From the NCBI RefSeq assembly GCF_050947335.1, contig NC_134993.1:15748001-15812000 (forward strand): a DNA stretch of 64,000 bases. Direction: 5' to 3'. Numbering within the stretch: the stretch's first letter is position 1; each line of letters opens with the position of its first letter. The translations under genes were made by a program, and so were the position numbers. The notes beneath the pieces are model-generated. The model was not told where the DNA came from. It searched no databases and was given only the letters and a program-made list of their open reading frames with translations. The stretch is from Megachile rotundata (Eukaryota > Arthropoda > Insecta > Hymenoptera > Megachilidae). This document shows, in pieces, positions 1 through 12,410 of the stretch.

Positions 1-148
1 GATCCCAACGCAACTCTGTTGATCATCTCTTCTTTAAAATTGCATTCTGCCTGCAAGTAAATGTGTGAACCCCTTTTAAATCACATCAGGAGAATGTCCA
101 GAATTCAGACTTGTTCGCTCTACACCGAAGAACCCAACAGCACCAGCT

Positions 149-476
149 GTGTAGATATGTGAATCCCTCTTCGTACCTGGACTAGGTGTAACCCTCAAGA
201 GTTACTATTAGCTCCAGAGCGAAGGACCTGAAGTAGAAGCGTGCACCCTTCCACATGACATCTAAGTCCTGACCCTCTAGACTCTAGAGTCTAGAACTTA
301 GAGGGTAAGTATGTGTAGATATGTGAATCCCTCTTCGTACCTGGACGAGGTGCAACCCTCCAGAATTACTATTAGCTCTAGAGCGAAGGACCTGAAGCAG
401 ATAAGCACCCTTCCAAATAACATCTAAGTCCTGACCCTCTAGACTCCAGAGTCTAGAACTTATAGGATAAAGCTGA
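149..476. repeat. Tandem duplication, 164-bp unit, two copies
   Basis: Two direct copies (about 149-312 and 313-476) share most of their sequence, beginning with GTAGATATGTGAATCCC and ending near GTCTAGAACTTA. Each copy contains a palindrome at its 3' part: perfect over 20 bp at 276-295, and with a central mismatch at 438-457. No coding potential was recognised. It may be a local duplication or the edge of a longer satellite that continues left of the window. Confidence 0.85.
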
Positions 477-3456
477 AAATTGTAAGGGGAGAAAAGAAGA
501 AACCGTGACATTGATCGTCACGCGATCCAGAAGAAGTCCGTTTCACCTGTTAGTGACATAACGCGCGTCACGGACGAGCGAGCGCATACGAGCGGGTCCG
601 TGCATTTTCTCCGGCAAATATTACGAGAGTAATTCGCGATCGTGCCACGATGACTCCTGCGAGCGTAACGAGCCGGAAGGGGGAGGAAGGAGAAAGGAGC
701 CGATTGGAGGGAGATTCGCGTGCGTACAGAAGAAAGAAGGTGAATAGGCAAGAAAGAGAGAAGGTAAGAGAGACTCTCTCGTGACTGCGGCCAGTGTCAG
801 TGGCCTTGCTTTCTGCGACCCACTTTCTATGCGCGAGCGCGATGTACACCTTCCCCGTGAAAACCGATGCAGATCGCAACGGGGTTTGACCTTTTTTCCG
901 CGACGGTCACCTGGACGGAACTTTTGGAAAACTCGTTTCGCTGAACTTGAGGGACTCGTGACCTGGATTGCTGCTTTTTTTAAACCCTCTGACATCAAAC
1001 GCTGCTGGAGTTAATATTTATGCAATACTTTTGAGGATGGTTCCTGTGGATGATGGAACACGCATGTTTCAAACACTTTAGGAAAAGTATAAATATTCGA
1101 ACACAAAGATTAGGAAGTTCTGGAACAAAAGCAGACTTTAGCTATCGAACCAAATTTGGAACATAAGGGAGTCATGTGTGATCACAGGAATGAAAGCCTT
1201 GTCTGAAGCTTGTTAGATCGTGATTCGTTGAAGAGTAATTGTACAAGAGAAAAGATGGAAGCATCGTGCTCGAGGTTATCGACACCTGTTCCCAAGAAGG
1301 TCGATGACAAAGAAGACGAAGGTGACGGCAATCGTTAGAAAACGCGTCGCTAACTCAGCATTCCCATTAGCATTCCAATACGAGCCACTGCAATCGATGT
1401 CGTAATCGCATAAAGTTCGCTGCGGGACAATTGGTAATAATCGTTGATAAATGGTTGATTTAACCCATTTGCGTCAAAATATTCTACGCGACGTCCCTAT
1501 CTGGAAAAATTCTCGAACATTCGACTACGAAAGATATTTTACTCTTCACCTAGCTTTCAAAGCTCTCGTCATAAGAATTTCGACGCTATTTTCCCGCAAT
1601 TCTGGATAATTCGCATCGAAATCATCGAAGCCATTGTGACGCAACGTGAAAGTTAGCTCGGTCGGTTAGCCGCGAGCGAGAAAATCCGTCGTCCCGGGAA
1701 GAAAGCAAAAAGGGAAGAAGTCCTGCGGGCACGACGCGACTCGACGCAACGGGACAACGACGCGTCAGCGCATTCCTGCTCGGCTCGTGCCCGCGACAGG
1801 AGGAACGTGCCGCGGACACGCGCGCTCGCACGTGCGAGATAACCCGATCGCACGATACTCGATCTCGCGCGACCGCCTGTTTCCGCACGCGAGCACAGCT
1901 TGCGGTCGCACCGTCCATCTGCAACGCTATTTAGCATGCTATCCGTCTCGGAGGCTCGAGGAAACACGCTTTTCTTGGCACAGACACTTCCCTCTTACTG
2001 CCAGAGAAACCAAGCTTGCAACAATGTTGAAATGCTGTGAGGACGCACCGGGTCCTAACTAGCGAATGCGACTCGTACACACTGTGACACCTGTGTCTTA
2101 TCTACCGATATAGATTACGTAAAACTTGCGATTTTGTAGTTTTCTTGAGAATACCGATAGTGCTTTTACCGCGGAACAGATAGAAAGGCCCAGGAAACGA
2201 GGAGCCTTCATGAAAGTGCGTTCCGCCATGGCGTATCTAGCCATCGAACGGTCAACAAAGTAGCTCTTTATACAGCGCCGATTTCTTTCTCTCGTCAGTA
2301 AGGTTTCCGCTCCCCTTTCTATCGAACGTTATCGAGGGGAAACCAGCGGTTTCTGTATTACGAGATCGAGCCGGTCAGGACATTGGCCTTCCACCGTTGC
2401 GAGTTCCTACTCGATTTACGTAACTCGTTCCATCACTCGAGTGCAACGTGCGTTAACGAGTCACGCCCATGCACGCTAATCGCCACCCCCGCTTTCTCCG
2501 AGGGTAAAAAAGTTCCGAAAGGTAGAAACCTCTCTCAGGTAGAAATTCTTCAAAGAAATCTTGCACATCCGACAATAAAGTTGATCTTTCCCTATCTGCT
2601 GACCTTGCTACTAAGTTAAAGATCGTGGCAAGGGGTAAGTGTTCGAGTACGTTCGAATACCGCGGAAACTTTCTTCAGCTCGAGAAAGCAACCGGTGTAG
2701 TCGCATTTCATAACTGCTTAACGTTCCGTAACGCGCTGGAATGACCAGTGTGTTGGCTAAATAACGCGAAATACGCGTCATATCTGCGATAATCTGACGA
2801 CCGTGCGCATAACAGATGCTCGTAACGCGGTCGTTACGTGCGTTTCGGCGCGTGTTGCGATCCTATCACGTGTATTCGAGCGTCCTTACGATGCTGAACT
2901 TGCCCCAACCTTCGCTTATACCGTTACCCTTCAAACGTTTGCATTAACACAGAAAGGCATCGGAATCACCTCGGTTTAGGACCCAAACTTCACCAAATCA
3001 CGACCTGAGTCAACGAGGCCCACCATGACGTAAGGCACGTAGAACCAAGAGATCACTCGTTACGTTCTCGTTGACTCGAGCGAACGAAACCTTGGCCGTC
3101 GATCGATCGTCTTGCGAAACCTGAAAGGTCGAAAACGGTGGAGAAGGCCCGGGGTCGTTACACTAGCACATGTACGTGGCTGCGGATGTATGGAGTGGCG
3201 AGCAAGCAAGAATTTCGCCGATTCAGGGTCCTTCTGTCGCAAGTGCAGGCGGTCGAGACGCGTTCGTCAGGTTGCACGAACGGGGTCAACGACTTTCTCC
3301 GATTACCTGCGCGTGACACTGTCGCCAAACCTGCTGGCCGATTTGCAATTTACCGGACCCGGGGAAATTAACGAGAGGGAAAATATGTAGGAGGATCTTG
3401 AAGGATAGAGGAAAGTGACTTCAGGTTGCTATTTTAAGCAGGAGGATAAATCCTTT
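477..3456. other. Non-coding stretch, no gene recognised
   Basis: The reading frames here are short and none resembles a known protein. Several overlap on both strands, as expected in CpG-rich non-coding DNA. CACGTG words occur at 1829 and 2877. Nothing else can be supported; it may be intergenic or an intron of a gene outside the window. Confidence 0.6.
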
Positions 3457-4012
3457 GCTTGAACTTAGCTTGGACTTAGCTTGGATTTAGCTTGAACTTA
3501 GCTTGGATTTAGTTTAGACTCAGCTTGGACTCAGCTTGAACTCAGCTTGGACTTAGCTTGAACTTAACTTGAACTCAGCTTGAACTTAGCTTGAACTCAG
3601 CTTGGACTTAGCTTGAACTTAGCTTGAACTCAGCTTGAACTTAACTTGAACTCAGCTTGAACTTAGCTTGAACTCAGCTTGGACTTAGCTTGAACTTAGC
3701 TTGGACTCAGCTCGGACTCAGCTTAAACTTAGCTTGAACTCAGCTTGAACTTAGTTTAGACTCAGCTTGGACTTAGCTTGAACTCAGCTTGAACTTAGCT
3801 TGAACTCAGCTTGAACTCAGCTTGAACTCAGCTTGAACTCAGCTTGAACTTAGCTTGAACTTATCTTGAACTCAGCTTGGACTCAGCTTGAACTCAATTT
3901 GAACTTAGCTTGAACTTATCTTGAACATAGCTTGAACTCAGCTTGAACTCAACTTGAACTTAGCTTGAACTCAACTTGAATTTAGCTTGAACTTATCTTG
4001 AACTTAGCTTGA
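3457..4012. repeat. 11-bp minisatellite, about 50 copies
   Basis: The unit is AGCTTGAACTY (Y is T or C), repeated head to tail over about 556 bp. Variants carry AGCTTGGACTT, AACTTGAACTC or ATCTTGAACTT. The last base alternates irregularly between T and C, giving a partial 22-bp higher-order pattern. The array ends at a clear boundary (GAAGAGGCCTCT). There are no unique spacers, so it is not CRISPR. Copy number is likely polymorphic. Confidence 0.95.
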
Positions 4013-7000
4013 AGAGGCCTCTACAAGTGGATACAATTTTTGAACGAGCTTGTATAATTGCTGTAATGGCTTTCTACTTGTTGAGATAACGCGGTAGATA
4101 TGTTAATGAATTTTATAAGTAGGTAATTTCGAAAGAAAAGTTTGTAAAATGCAAAGTCCGTGAAGCTTAGAAGATCGTGATGGTTGAATGAATCTCCCCC
4201 CGCGTTGCTCTAGAAACTGCAGCTGCAGAAGGTGGGAATGGCCCGGAAGGGTAAGAAAGCGGAACGACGAGTGCCGCGTTACACGTACTTGAAACTTGAA
4301 CGTGGCTCGCGTATTTTCTTCGCGGGACGATTGTTCTCCGCTTTCGTAACTGGTTTAGCGTCGCGCAAACCGACGATTTCCATCGCAATTCGTATACTTC
4401 TTCCGAAATAAATTATTGTTGACCTTGAAATAAACTTTGATTCCTCTGAATAGAAGTGCAGTTTGATAACGGCGGGTAAATGCGGTCTGGGATAATTACG
4501 CTTCGAGATAGAACGGCCTCGCTTTCACTCCTCGCCCGCTCGATCGTAAAAGTGTCGCAGCCGATGAACCGTGGCGAAAACAGCGTCGTTAGCTATCGGG
4601 GATAGGCCATTTTCGTGGCAATGTTTTCAATTACCGCATTGTCACGCCATTTTTCACGCGATTTATTAGTGCTGGAAATTCCCGGGTTGCAAGGGGAAGA
4701 AGTTTATCTTCACCTTGCTCCGTTTCCCTCCACCTTGAAAAACTCATTGTTTTTCCAACCTGTTTATCGTTGAACTGTTATAAAATCGTTTAATAATAAC
4801 CTACTAAAATTGTGGATTCTAATTTTAACGGAAGATTGTTCTCTAAAATTAACTAGAAAGGGTTGCAATCGATGAAACCAAGAGCTCTATAAACCGCTCC
4901 CTAAAAATATGCTAATGGTCCACCCTTTTTGTCCGAATGAAAAAGGCTCGCCAGATTTCCTGGAAGGCGTGAAGAGGATATTAACGAAACTGCCGTGAAC
5001 GGAAACGGTAAACCGGGGGCCATAATTTTACGGTAAACGAGGGATGAGAGTAGGGGTGGAACGATGTCGTCGGGACGAGAATAACTAACGGTGGGCTGGG
5101 ATTTTTGAACATCTGCCGAGGACAAGTAATTACTTCTCTTTCCGGAGAAATCGATCCTCGAGGAATTTCAGCAGCCGATAAGTTTCAACGTTCGAAAGAA
5201 AACAACTTGCAATGAACGATTAACGCTTAGACGATAACGAACAGGGGCCAAAGACACGCTTCGTTATCGTTCTCGTTCAAGGACCCTGATCAACTTTCTC
5301 CCTCGATCTTTTCAAACGTTAAGGCCGTTCGTGTTCCACGATTTGAAAACTGACCAGAAGAGGGCTTCGAATTTGACCATTTGTTTTTGCGAAAAAAGAG
5401 TTAGCAGAGGATCTTTCGTTGCACCCGAATGGAGTTCGCGAGTTGAACGACCTCGTTGCATCAGTCGAGCAGCCACCCCCCGATTTACTTGATGGTTGCA
5501 TCATCGTCAACGTAATAATTCATCGTGGCGACTTTTTGCGTGCCGTTCTCGATCGATGCACCAGGGAGGCACAGGCGAAAGAGGAGAAAGAGATAGCGGA
5601 GGGAATCGAAATCACTTGTGGCAATGAGGAGGCAACGACACGCGAGAATTACTCGTACAACGATTAGTAGACAAATTTATTGCCGCTCGTAAAACTCGCG
5701 GACGTGAATGAGAGTGCCTCGTAAAATCCGCGTTCGTGCGCGAGCATGTGTGCGCAAACGATGCAATAATTAGTTAGAAAAGCGATTCGCTTTTGTTCCC
5801 TTTGCTCCACCCTCTTGGTCCGATATCTTAGCCGTTCCATCGCATTAAATAATTACTGTGTTTATCGTCCGAGTGTCGATCGTTGCTGTCCAGATAATTT
5901 GTGGACGTTTCTTTAAAAATCCTCACGATTTATGATCGTAATATAAAGTTAGCGTGCTTGAAAGATTTATGTTCCAATTTTATATAGTCTTTATCAATCA
6001 ACTCTGAAGATTACTAAATTTTGGATCGAAACAGACTACGATGGAAAGCGGAGTAAGGATGTGACTGCACTACGTGAAAACTGTCTCTAGAGGGTCAAGA
6101 TTGCCGATAACTCGGCTATGCGTAGATGAGATAGGAAACATTCCTGGAGAACCGTTAAAAGGTGTTCTAGCATTCTTCAGATTTATGTGAACGTTCTTCT
6201 CGAAGGGACTTCGAAAACTTGCCTTCTTTCTTACCTTCGTTTGTAGAACGTGTCAGAACTGTGACAATGATTCGCGATTAGGACAAAGAGGAAGTTCTAA
6301 GAGGCTAGTCACAACATCCGATACCAGGAATCCCGCAAATGGGCTTTTGAATTACGTGTTACATTATACAATTGGACGTTTCGCGAGCAGAAATATTGGC
6401 CGAGAAAGTAACAAAAGAAACCACGACTCGCCTCGCCACGTTTCGCTTCCTCATTGCTGTCAATTGTACGCTGCGTCGCGTTTAGTGGGAAAAAGAAGAT
6501 CGATTAAAAAGAAACGTTTAAGGCTATCGAACGGAAAGAAGAGAATTACGTAAATCGCGGGCGGAAAAAAATATCGACTCGTGCCAGGCGCAAACGGTAT
6601 TGAAAATACGACTGTTTTTGGTCGATTACCTTTCTTCCAAATTACTTCTCTAGCTTTCTGGAATCTTGAGTGATCACTGATAATAGATCAGAAAGATAAT
6701 TCTCAAAAAATTAATCGTCGATTAAAATACAATCTTGATTAAGCTCATTTATCTAAATGGAAGTCGAGTTTAATAAATCATTTATCTTTATCAGGAATGC
6801 ACCTATCTATAACACCTATCTATATGCACCTTTGTCTTAAAAACAAATGATTAGTCGACAACAAAGTTCGAGATAAAGAAAAGTTCGTATCTGAAAGTGT
6901 CGATCCTTTCCAGAGGCACGAGGTATTGAGGAAGGTTAGGATGACGCAAAGAACGAGCAAGGCATAACCAGGCAGAGGCATAACGGAAGAAGGGAGACAT

Positions 7001-10000
7001 CCACCCTGACGTAGGACGAACAGGGATACGAAGACATCGAAGGGGAACAGGCCAGAAGAGGGAGACCCTCTGGCACAGGAAAGAGGGTGTCGGGACAGAA
7101 ATAGACGAGCATGCTCGTGGAGAGGCCTCGTGAGGCTCAACCTTCGAAAACGCGATATGTAAAGCCTGGATGCACGTGATGTTTTCAGTTTCCAATTTTA
7201 GCCACCGTAATCGTAATTCGATTACGTTCAAATATTCTTTCGTAGGAGAGCTGTTAGCAAAATCGCGAACAGCCGATTTAAATGTTTACCGATAAAAGTT
7301 TTCACGATCGCAGGAATCGCATCGGTGTGCGCACACACGGTCACGCGTGTAACAGTGGCCATTATTACGGTAGCACACGAACGTAACGATTTCTCCTGGT
7401 GTTTTTACGCGGCGACGCGTTTGCATTCCGACGAAGAAAAAAGAGGCACGAAGCGCACGGGAGAGAGACCGCCTCGCGTGGACGTAACGCGTGCTCGCGC
7501 GCTAAGCGTTAAGCGGAAACGTAAGTCAGTTAAAGTAGCGTAATGTATGACTGGGCCGGTGTTCGAAGGACCGGGTTCATCGACCACTTTCTCTGGCCCC
7601 GATCCTCTTCCCTCTGCTGAAATTGACGCATGCTGAAAAATCTCGAAAAAGGCGACTTCACCAATCAAAACTTGCTCTACTATTTATTCGTTAGCGTCAA
7701 CGTATTTTGGAGGGTCGTCGAGGGCCTATGCTATTTTGCTTTTGAACGATTTATGATAGGGATCTGCGTTCTAAGCGAAAGGTCGTTTATGAGAGTCCAA
7801 GTGTGGCGATAGATGGCTATTGACTTGGAGTCGTATGGTCATCAGATGTCGCAGAATTGCTTGCTTTGTTAGTTTCTGAGATTGTAGAAAAGGATAGTTT
7901 GTTATTGCATTGCTTAGTTAAATAGGGACGTTGTTCCTTGAGGATCTGGCACGGAGTGGAGAGGCAAGGATGCCTTTGGTAAGAGGACTGAGTTTGACCT
8001 CTCAGCACTTACCCCAGCATCTTAATTGTGAACTTTTCTAAAAAAATATCTAACATATTCGTTAGGAGCATCGTTCAAAACTATCCCTTGCTATAATATT
8101 TAGATAAAGAAAATTAAAATGTTTATAATTATAATTAAAATGTTTTATATCTGGCTACACAAATTGAACCTAAGCTGACCTAAACTTGTATCTGACTCCA
8201 TGTTACAAAGGGGTTATAGTTACTATTACATCATGAACCTAGACCTTCAGAAATAGATTTCAGACAAAACATCTACATCACTAGACTTATGAAGCCTTAC
8301 AATTTAAAATAAGTTAAAAAATCGATGAATTCATCTCGCCACACCGAACACTACGGCATCAACTCCTTTGTGTTATGACCAAACTCGGTTTCTCACAAGC
8401 ATGGTCAGAGGTGAAGCGACGGAATGGAGTGCAACCAAGCGGAAAAGGAAAAAAGCACGAGGAAGGCTGCAACCATGCCACGTGTGACTTAACCCTTGAG
8501 TCATCGTGCTAAGTCGTTACGATTTCGTCGTTCGAACGAGCCGGGACAATGACGCGTAGCTCGCTGAATCGAACGGTTTTGCAACGCGGATTTTGCAACC
8601 GAGTCGTCGACACCGAGGCTAATAACCTACGATCGTCGATTTTCTCGTTGAAAAGCGCCATTCTCGTTAAACAGCTATTTCTAGTGAATTCAGATTTAAT
8701 GGAAAAACGCGTGAACGGGAAGAGAGGCGCGCCGTCGCGTTATTTCCGTCCGCGGCCACCGCCCACGTAATCCGAATTCGAGCGACGGATTCATTCACGG
8801 GGAGAAGGAAAAAAGGCGAGAAGCGGAGCAGATAACGTGGACGCCGTTTTAACGCCGAATATCGCTATCAGCCTGGCCAGAAAAAGAAACGGCACTGATA
8901 CGATGCAACGCAACCGGCAGACTGGCCAGGATACAACGGCGACGTTTCTATCGCGTTGCGGACATCCTGGACGCGTGTCCGAGAGAACAGCCTCCATGTC
9001 GTTAACCTTAACGGTGGCATGCGTTGGAAGCGGCGATAACGCTCGGAGAAAAACTCTTATCGGTACGGTTTGAGAACCGCGTTCCGCTCTCAATTTCCTT
9101 CGAAAATTAATCCTCAAAATTTCTTAGGGGATTAATCTCTTAGGGGAGATTTATCTCTTAGAGGCCTAATGCCAGCAAATGGCAGAGTAGTCGAATTTTT
9201 GCCTGCCTCGTCAGAAAAAAGGAAAAGAAATTTTTTTTTACAACAGACCTGGTACAAAGAAACGGCTACCTGTTACTGGCACAGTGTAGTCCCTTAAGCG
9301 GATGTAATGGCAAATAATGAAGGTAGAATAAGATGTCAGAATTTGGTCGGCAATAACCCCGGTTACGCCAATGGTACCGATCAGAATTTTTTGCCATCCA
9401 ACTGGAACGGTACTCGACACGATTTCCTTGGCGTATCGAATGCATTAAACGGAGTAGGCTGAAAGGCAAAAGGGAAGAATTCGCGAAGGACCTCTTGACC
9501 CGATGCGATTCGACGAAAAAGGAATTCTCTCGTCCCGATCGGTACCGATTGATAGCCCGGCGGCCCGATGCTCGACGTGATTTACTCGATAAATAGAGGC
9601 TGCACTCTGAATGCATAACTGGCTTAACCAGGAATCGCATTACCATTAACCTAGAATATAATACCACTATTAACCCGATGATCGATGACGGCCAGTAGAA
9701 ACCGGTAACGGAGTATTTTGATCGAGATCCCTTGAAAGCTGACCCACTTGCGCGCGAGTACACAACAGCCCGCTTCGCCGGAAATCGTTGAAAGGGAAAG
9801 AGAGGTGGCTCGTAGGAATATCGAAATAATTAATCCTTTCTTTTCTCCCCGGGTCGTTTCGATTATGAATCAAGGGTCCTCGCGTCATTCCTGCTCGTTA
9901 CCGATAATAAGCGATTCGAGAAAACGTTCTTCCTCGTCGAAATGTACCAAGTATTCGAGCTGCAACGCGCTATCGCGGATGAGAGCAAAAAAAAGGGAGG

Positions 10001-11821
10001 AAGGAGAAGAGAAACGGGACGAGGCGATTTCTTGCAGGTAACGCCGGCTCTGGGTAACACGGTACCAGCAACGAAGGAGCTAACGGTGTTCTGCCCTCGA
10101 TAGCCGCCATTGTGAAACTACATATTATGACAGAGGATCCGTCGCGTGTACCGCTTCACCACGACACACTTACGGCTCGTCTCGTCTTACTTCTCCTCCT
10201 TATTCCGGTGAATCCTCGTCGCGACTTCCTCCTCGTTCAATCGTTTCGTGACCGCCTCTCCTCACTTTCCGCCTCGCGTAATTCCGCCATTTCACACCTG
10301 TGAATCCTTTCTCCAATCCAAGCTTTTGTGGAACTCACATTATTTCTTTCAGTAAAAAGTTACAGTTAACTTAGTTACAGTTAGTAGTTACGCAGGGGAC
10401 CTGCTGTCCACCTTCTTCGATTATCCCTCTTGTTATCACATCTCCAGTTCCGCCATTTGTAATTTGTAAAGTCTTGCAATGGGTCATCCATGACCTACGC
10501 AACGGAGCTGATAGCGAGAACGTCGCAAACAGATTGCGACGCAGATCCGATGAAGAAACCGCGACGATTATTTACAGATGATCGCATTTCTGCAATCGCA
10601 GCGACGTTCTTTTGTATGTAAATTACGAGTGACCGATGTCTCGTCACGCAATCGATAAATTTCTTTATTTACCGATCGTTATCGACGCCCGACGTCTCGC
10701 AGATATGGATCGAATCACGGAAGTGTCGCAATCGAAAACTCTGCTTTCCTATAAAGTTCTGCCCTCGATGATTCAAGACAGCGCGGCGGCGATTGCGCAA
10801 ACGGGAATAGGAAAACATTCTGAAACTTCGCCGCAATCGCTTTTTCCGCGATCCTCGAAACGCGACGACTCAAGGTGAGACCGAGATCAAAAGGTTTCGC
10901 AACTGGTTGATGAAATCGAAGAATCGTTTCCTCGTAATAATCTTTGCAAGACATCTTTGGTGATCGATAAAAAAAACGCTGTTCGATGAACTTCAATCTT
11001 TTCCCGAACGATTACCCGTGTTTCGCGTCATGTTTAGGTTAAGTAAGATTGAAGATAAACATCGAGGCGATCGTGTACAACTTTTGACGCTATCTGCAGA
11101 CGTGATCGATCGAATACACAAGACACCTTAAGTCTTCGGAACGGTAAATCAATAAAATCAGATGTATTAGAAAATAAACTACGGATCTGATTATGGAAAG
11201 TTCCAAATTTGAGCATTGCGGTCGGAAACGCTCAGAATCGCGTCCATAAAAGTTTCACTTGAAAAAGAACATGAGCGGTTACGACCCGAAAACAGTTAAC
11301 GTCGCACTAAAAGCTTGCCTCATCCACGGGAAACGAGATTCGTGCACACGACTCGAGAATCGCCTTTGTCGTGCGGTCACCAGGACCCGACTCTTCCGTT
11401 TCGGCACTCGTTGTCCCGTTTCACCAACGATTTCGTTGAAAATGCAAACAGACGAGCATGGCGTGACCGGGAAACGGAGCTCGAAATAAAAAGCGTTCGT
11501 GGCGAGGATAAACCGCGACGTAAAAGGAAGATTGACGACTATTAAATCATTTTTAAAGCCCGCCACATAGCCGGACAATCGAATCGAAAAGAAGCGACGA
11601 ATGTGGTACGAGGTACCGTAACAGCGTATTTCGAGACCGCAAACGCTCCTAATCGAACGTTTCTGTGTACTATCAATCGATAAATTAGTGTTGCGATAAA
11701 GACACGGAAACGGCTCATCGATCATCGTTCCGTAATTTTGCAACACCTTTGTGTACGCTTCGATTATTTAATCGTAATGGTCTTTACGCTTAGAAATCTT
11801 TAATGGACTTTAAACTATAAA
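4013..11821. other. Non-coding stretch, no gene recognised
   Basis: About 7.8 kb with only short frames and no recognisable protein. CACGTG occurs at 7173 and 8479. A small degenerate repeat lies at 9122-9164. The longest frames, near 9266-9763 and 11279-11746 on the minus strand, have no family resemblance and no splice-consistent partners. Confidence 0.55.
9122..9164. repeat. Short degenerate tandem repeat, about 18-bp unit
   Basis: Three copies of a TCTCTTAGGGGA-like unit run in a row (TTCTTAGGGGATTAA, TCTCTTAGGGGAGATTTA, TCTCTTAGAGG). It is small, imperfect and without evident function. Confidence 0.6.
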
Positions 11822-12410
11822 CCTACCGTTGTATAATTGTACTTAATTTGAAATTAAAAATGAAGTTAAAAAATAAATATACAAACGACAAAACATAAAT
11901 TAGTACACACGTTTATTCTTTATCTTAATGAAAATCAATTATGATTTCAAAGAATGTATTTTAAATGAGTGCCTTATAATAAGAAACTTACGGAGCGGTC
12001 ATTTAACCGGTTTGGTAGTTTTAGTGTTAATCTAACCGTTGTATAATGTGTACTTAATTTGAGAGGACAAAGTCAAAAAATAAATAAGCGAACGACATAA
12101 ATTAGTACACACATTTATTCTTTATCTTGATGAAAATCAATTATGATTTCAAAGAATGTATTTTAAATGAGTGCCTTATAATAAGAAACTTACGGAGCGG
12201 TCATTTAACCGGTTTGGTAGTTTTAGTGTTAATCTAACCGTTGTATAATGTGTACTTAATTTGAGAGGACAAATGAAGTCAAAAACTAAAGCAAACTATA
12301 TAAATTAGTACACACATTATTCTTTAGAAGATCAATGCAAATATCAATTCAACAAATTGTGTCATTTACAATAAGAATCTTGTACGGTTTGGTAGATTCA
12401 GTGTTAAAAT
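11822..12410. repeat. Tandem repeat, about 202-bp unit, nearly three copies
   Basis: The landmark TAGTACACAC recurs at 11901, 12103 and 12306, giving periods of 202 and 203 bp. A second landmark, CCGTTGTATAAT, recurs near 11826, 12038 and 12240. Copy 2 is closest to copy 1 in its 3' half, while copy 3 is more diverged and truncated. The unit is AT-rich and contains no frame of note. Confidence 0.9.

Noticed and set aside
1829..2882. Single CACGTG words in the first 20 kb as clock sites
   Set aside because: CACGTG is over-represented across the whole window, so isolated copies without a partner or promoter carry little information.
3457..4012. CRISPR-like array
   Set aside because: The units are contiguous 11-mers without unique spacers, and the genome is animal.
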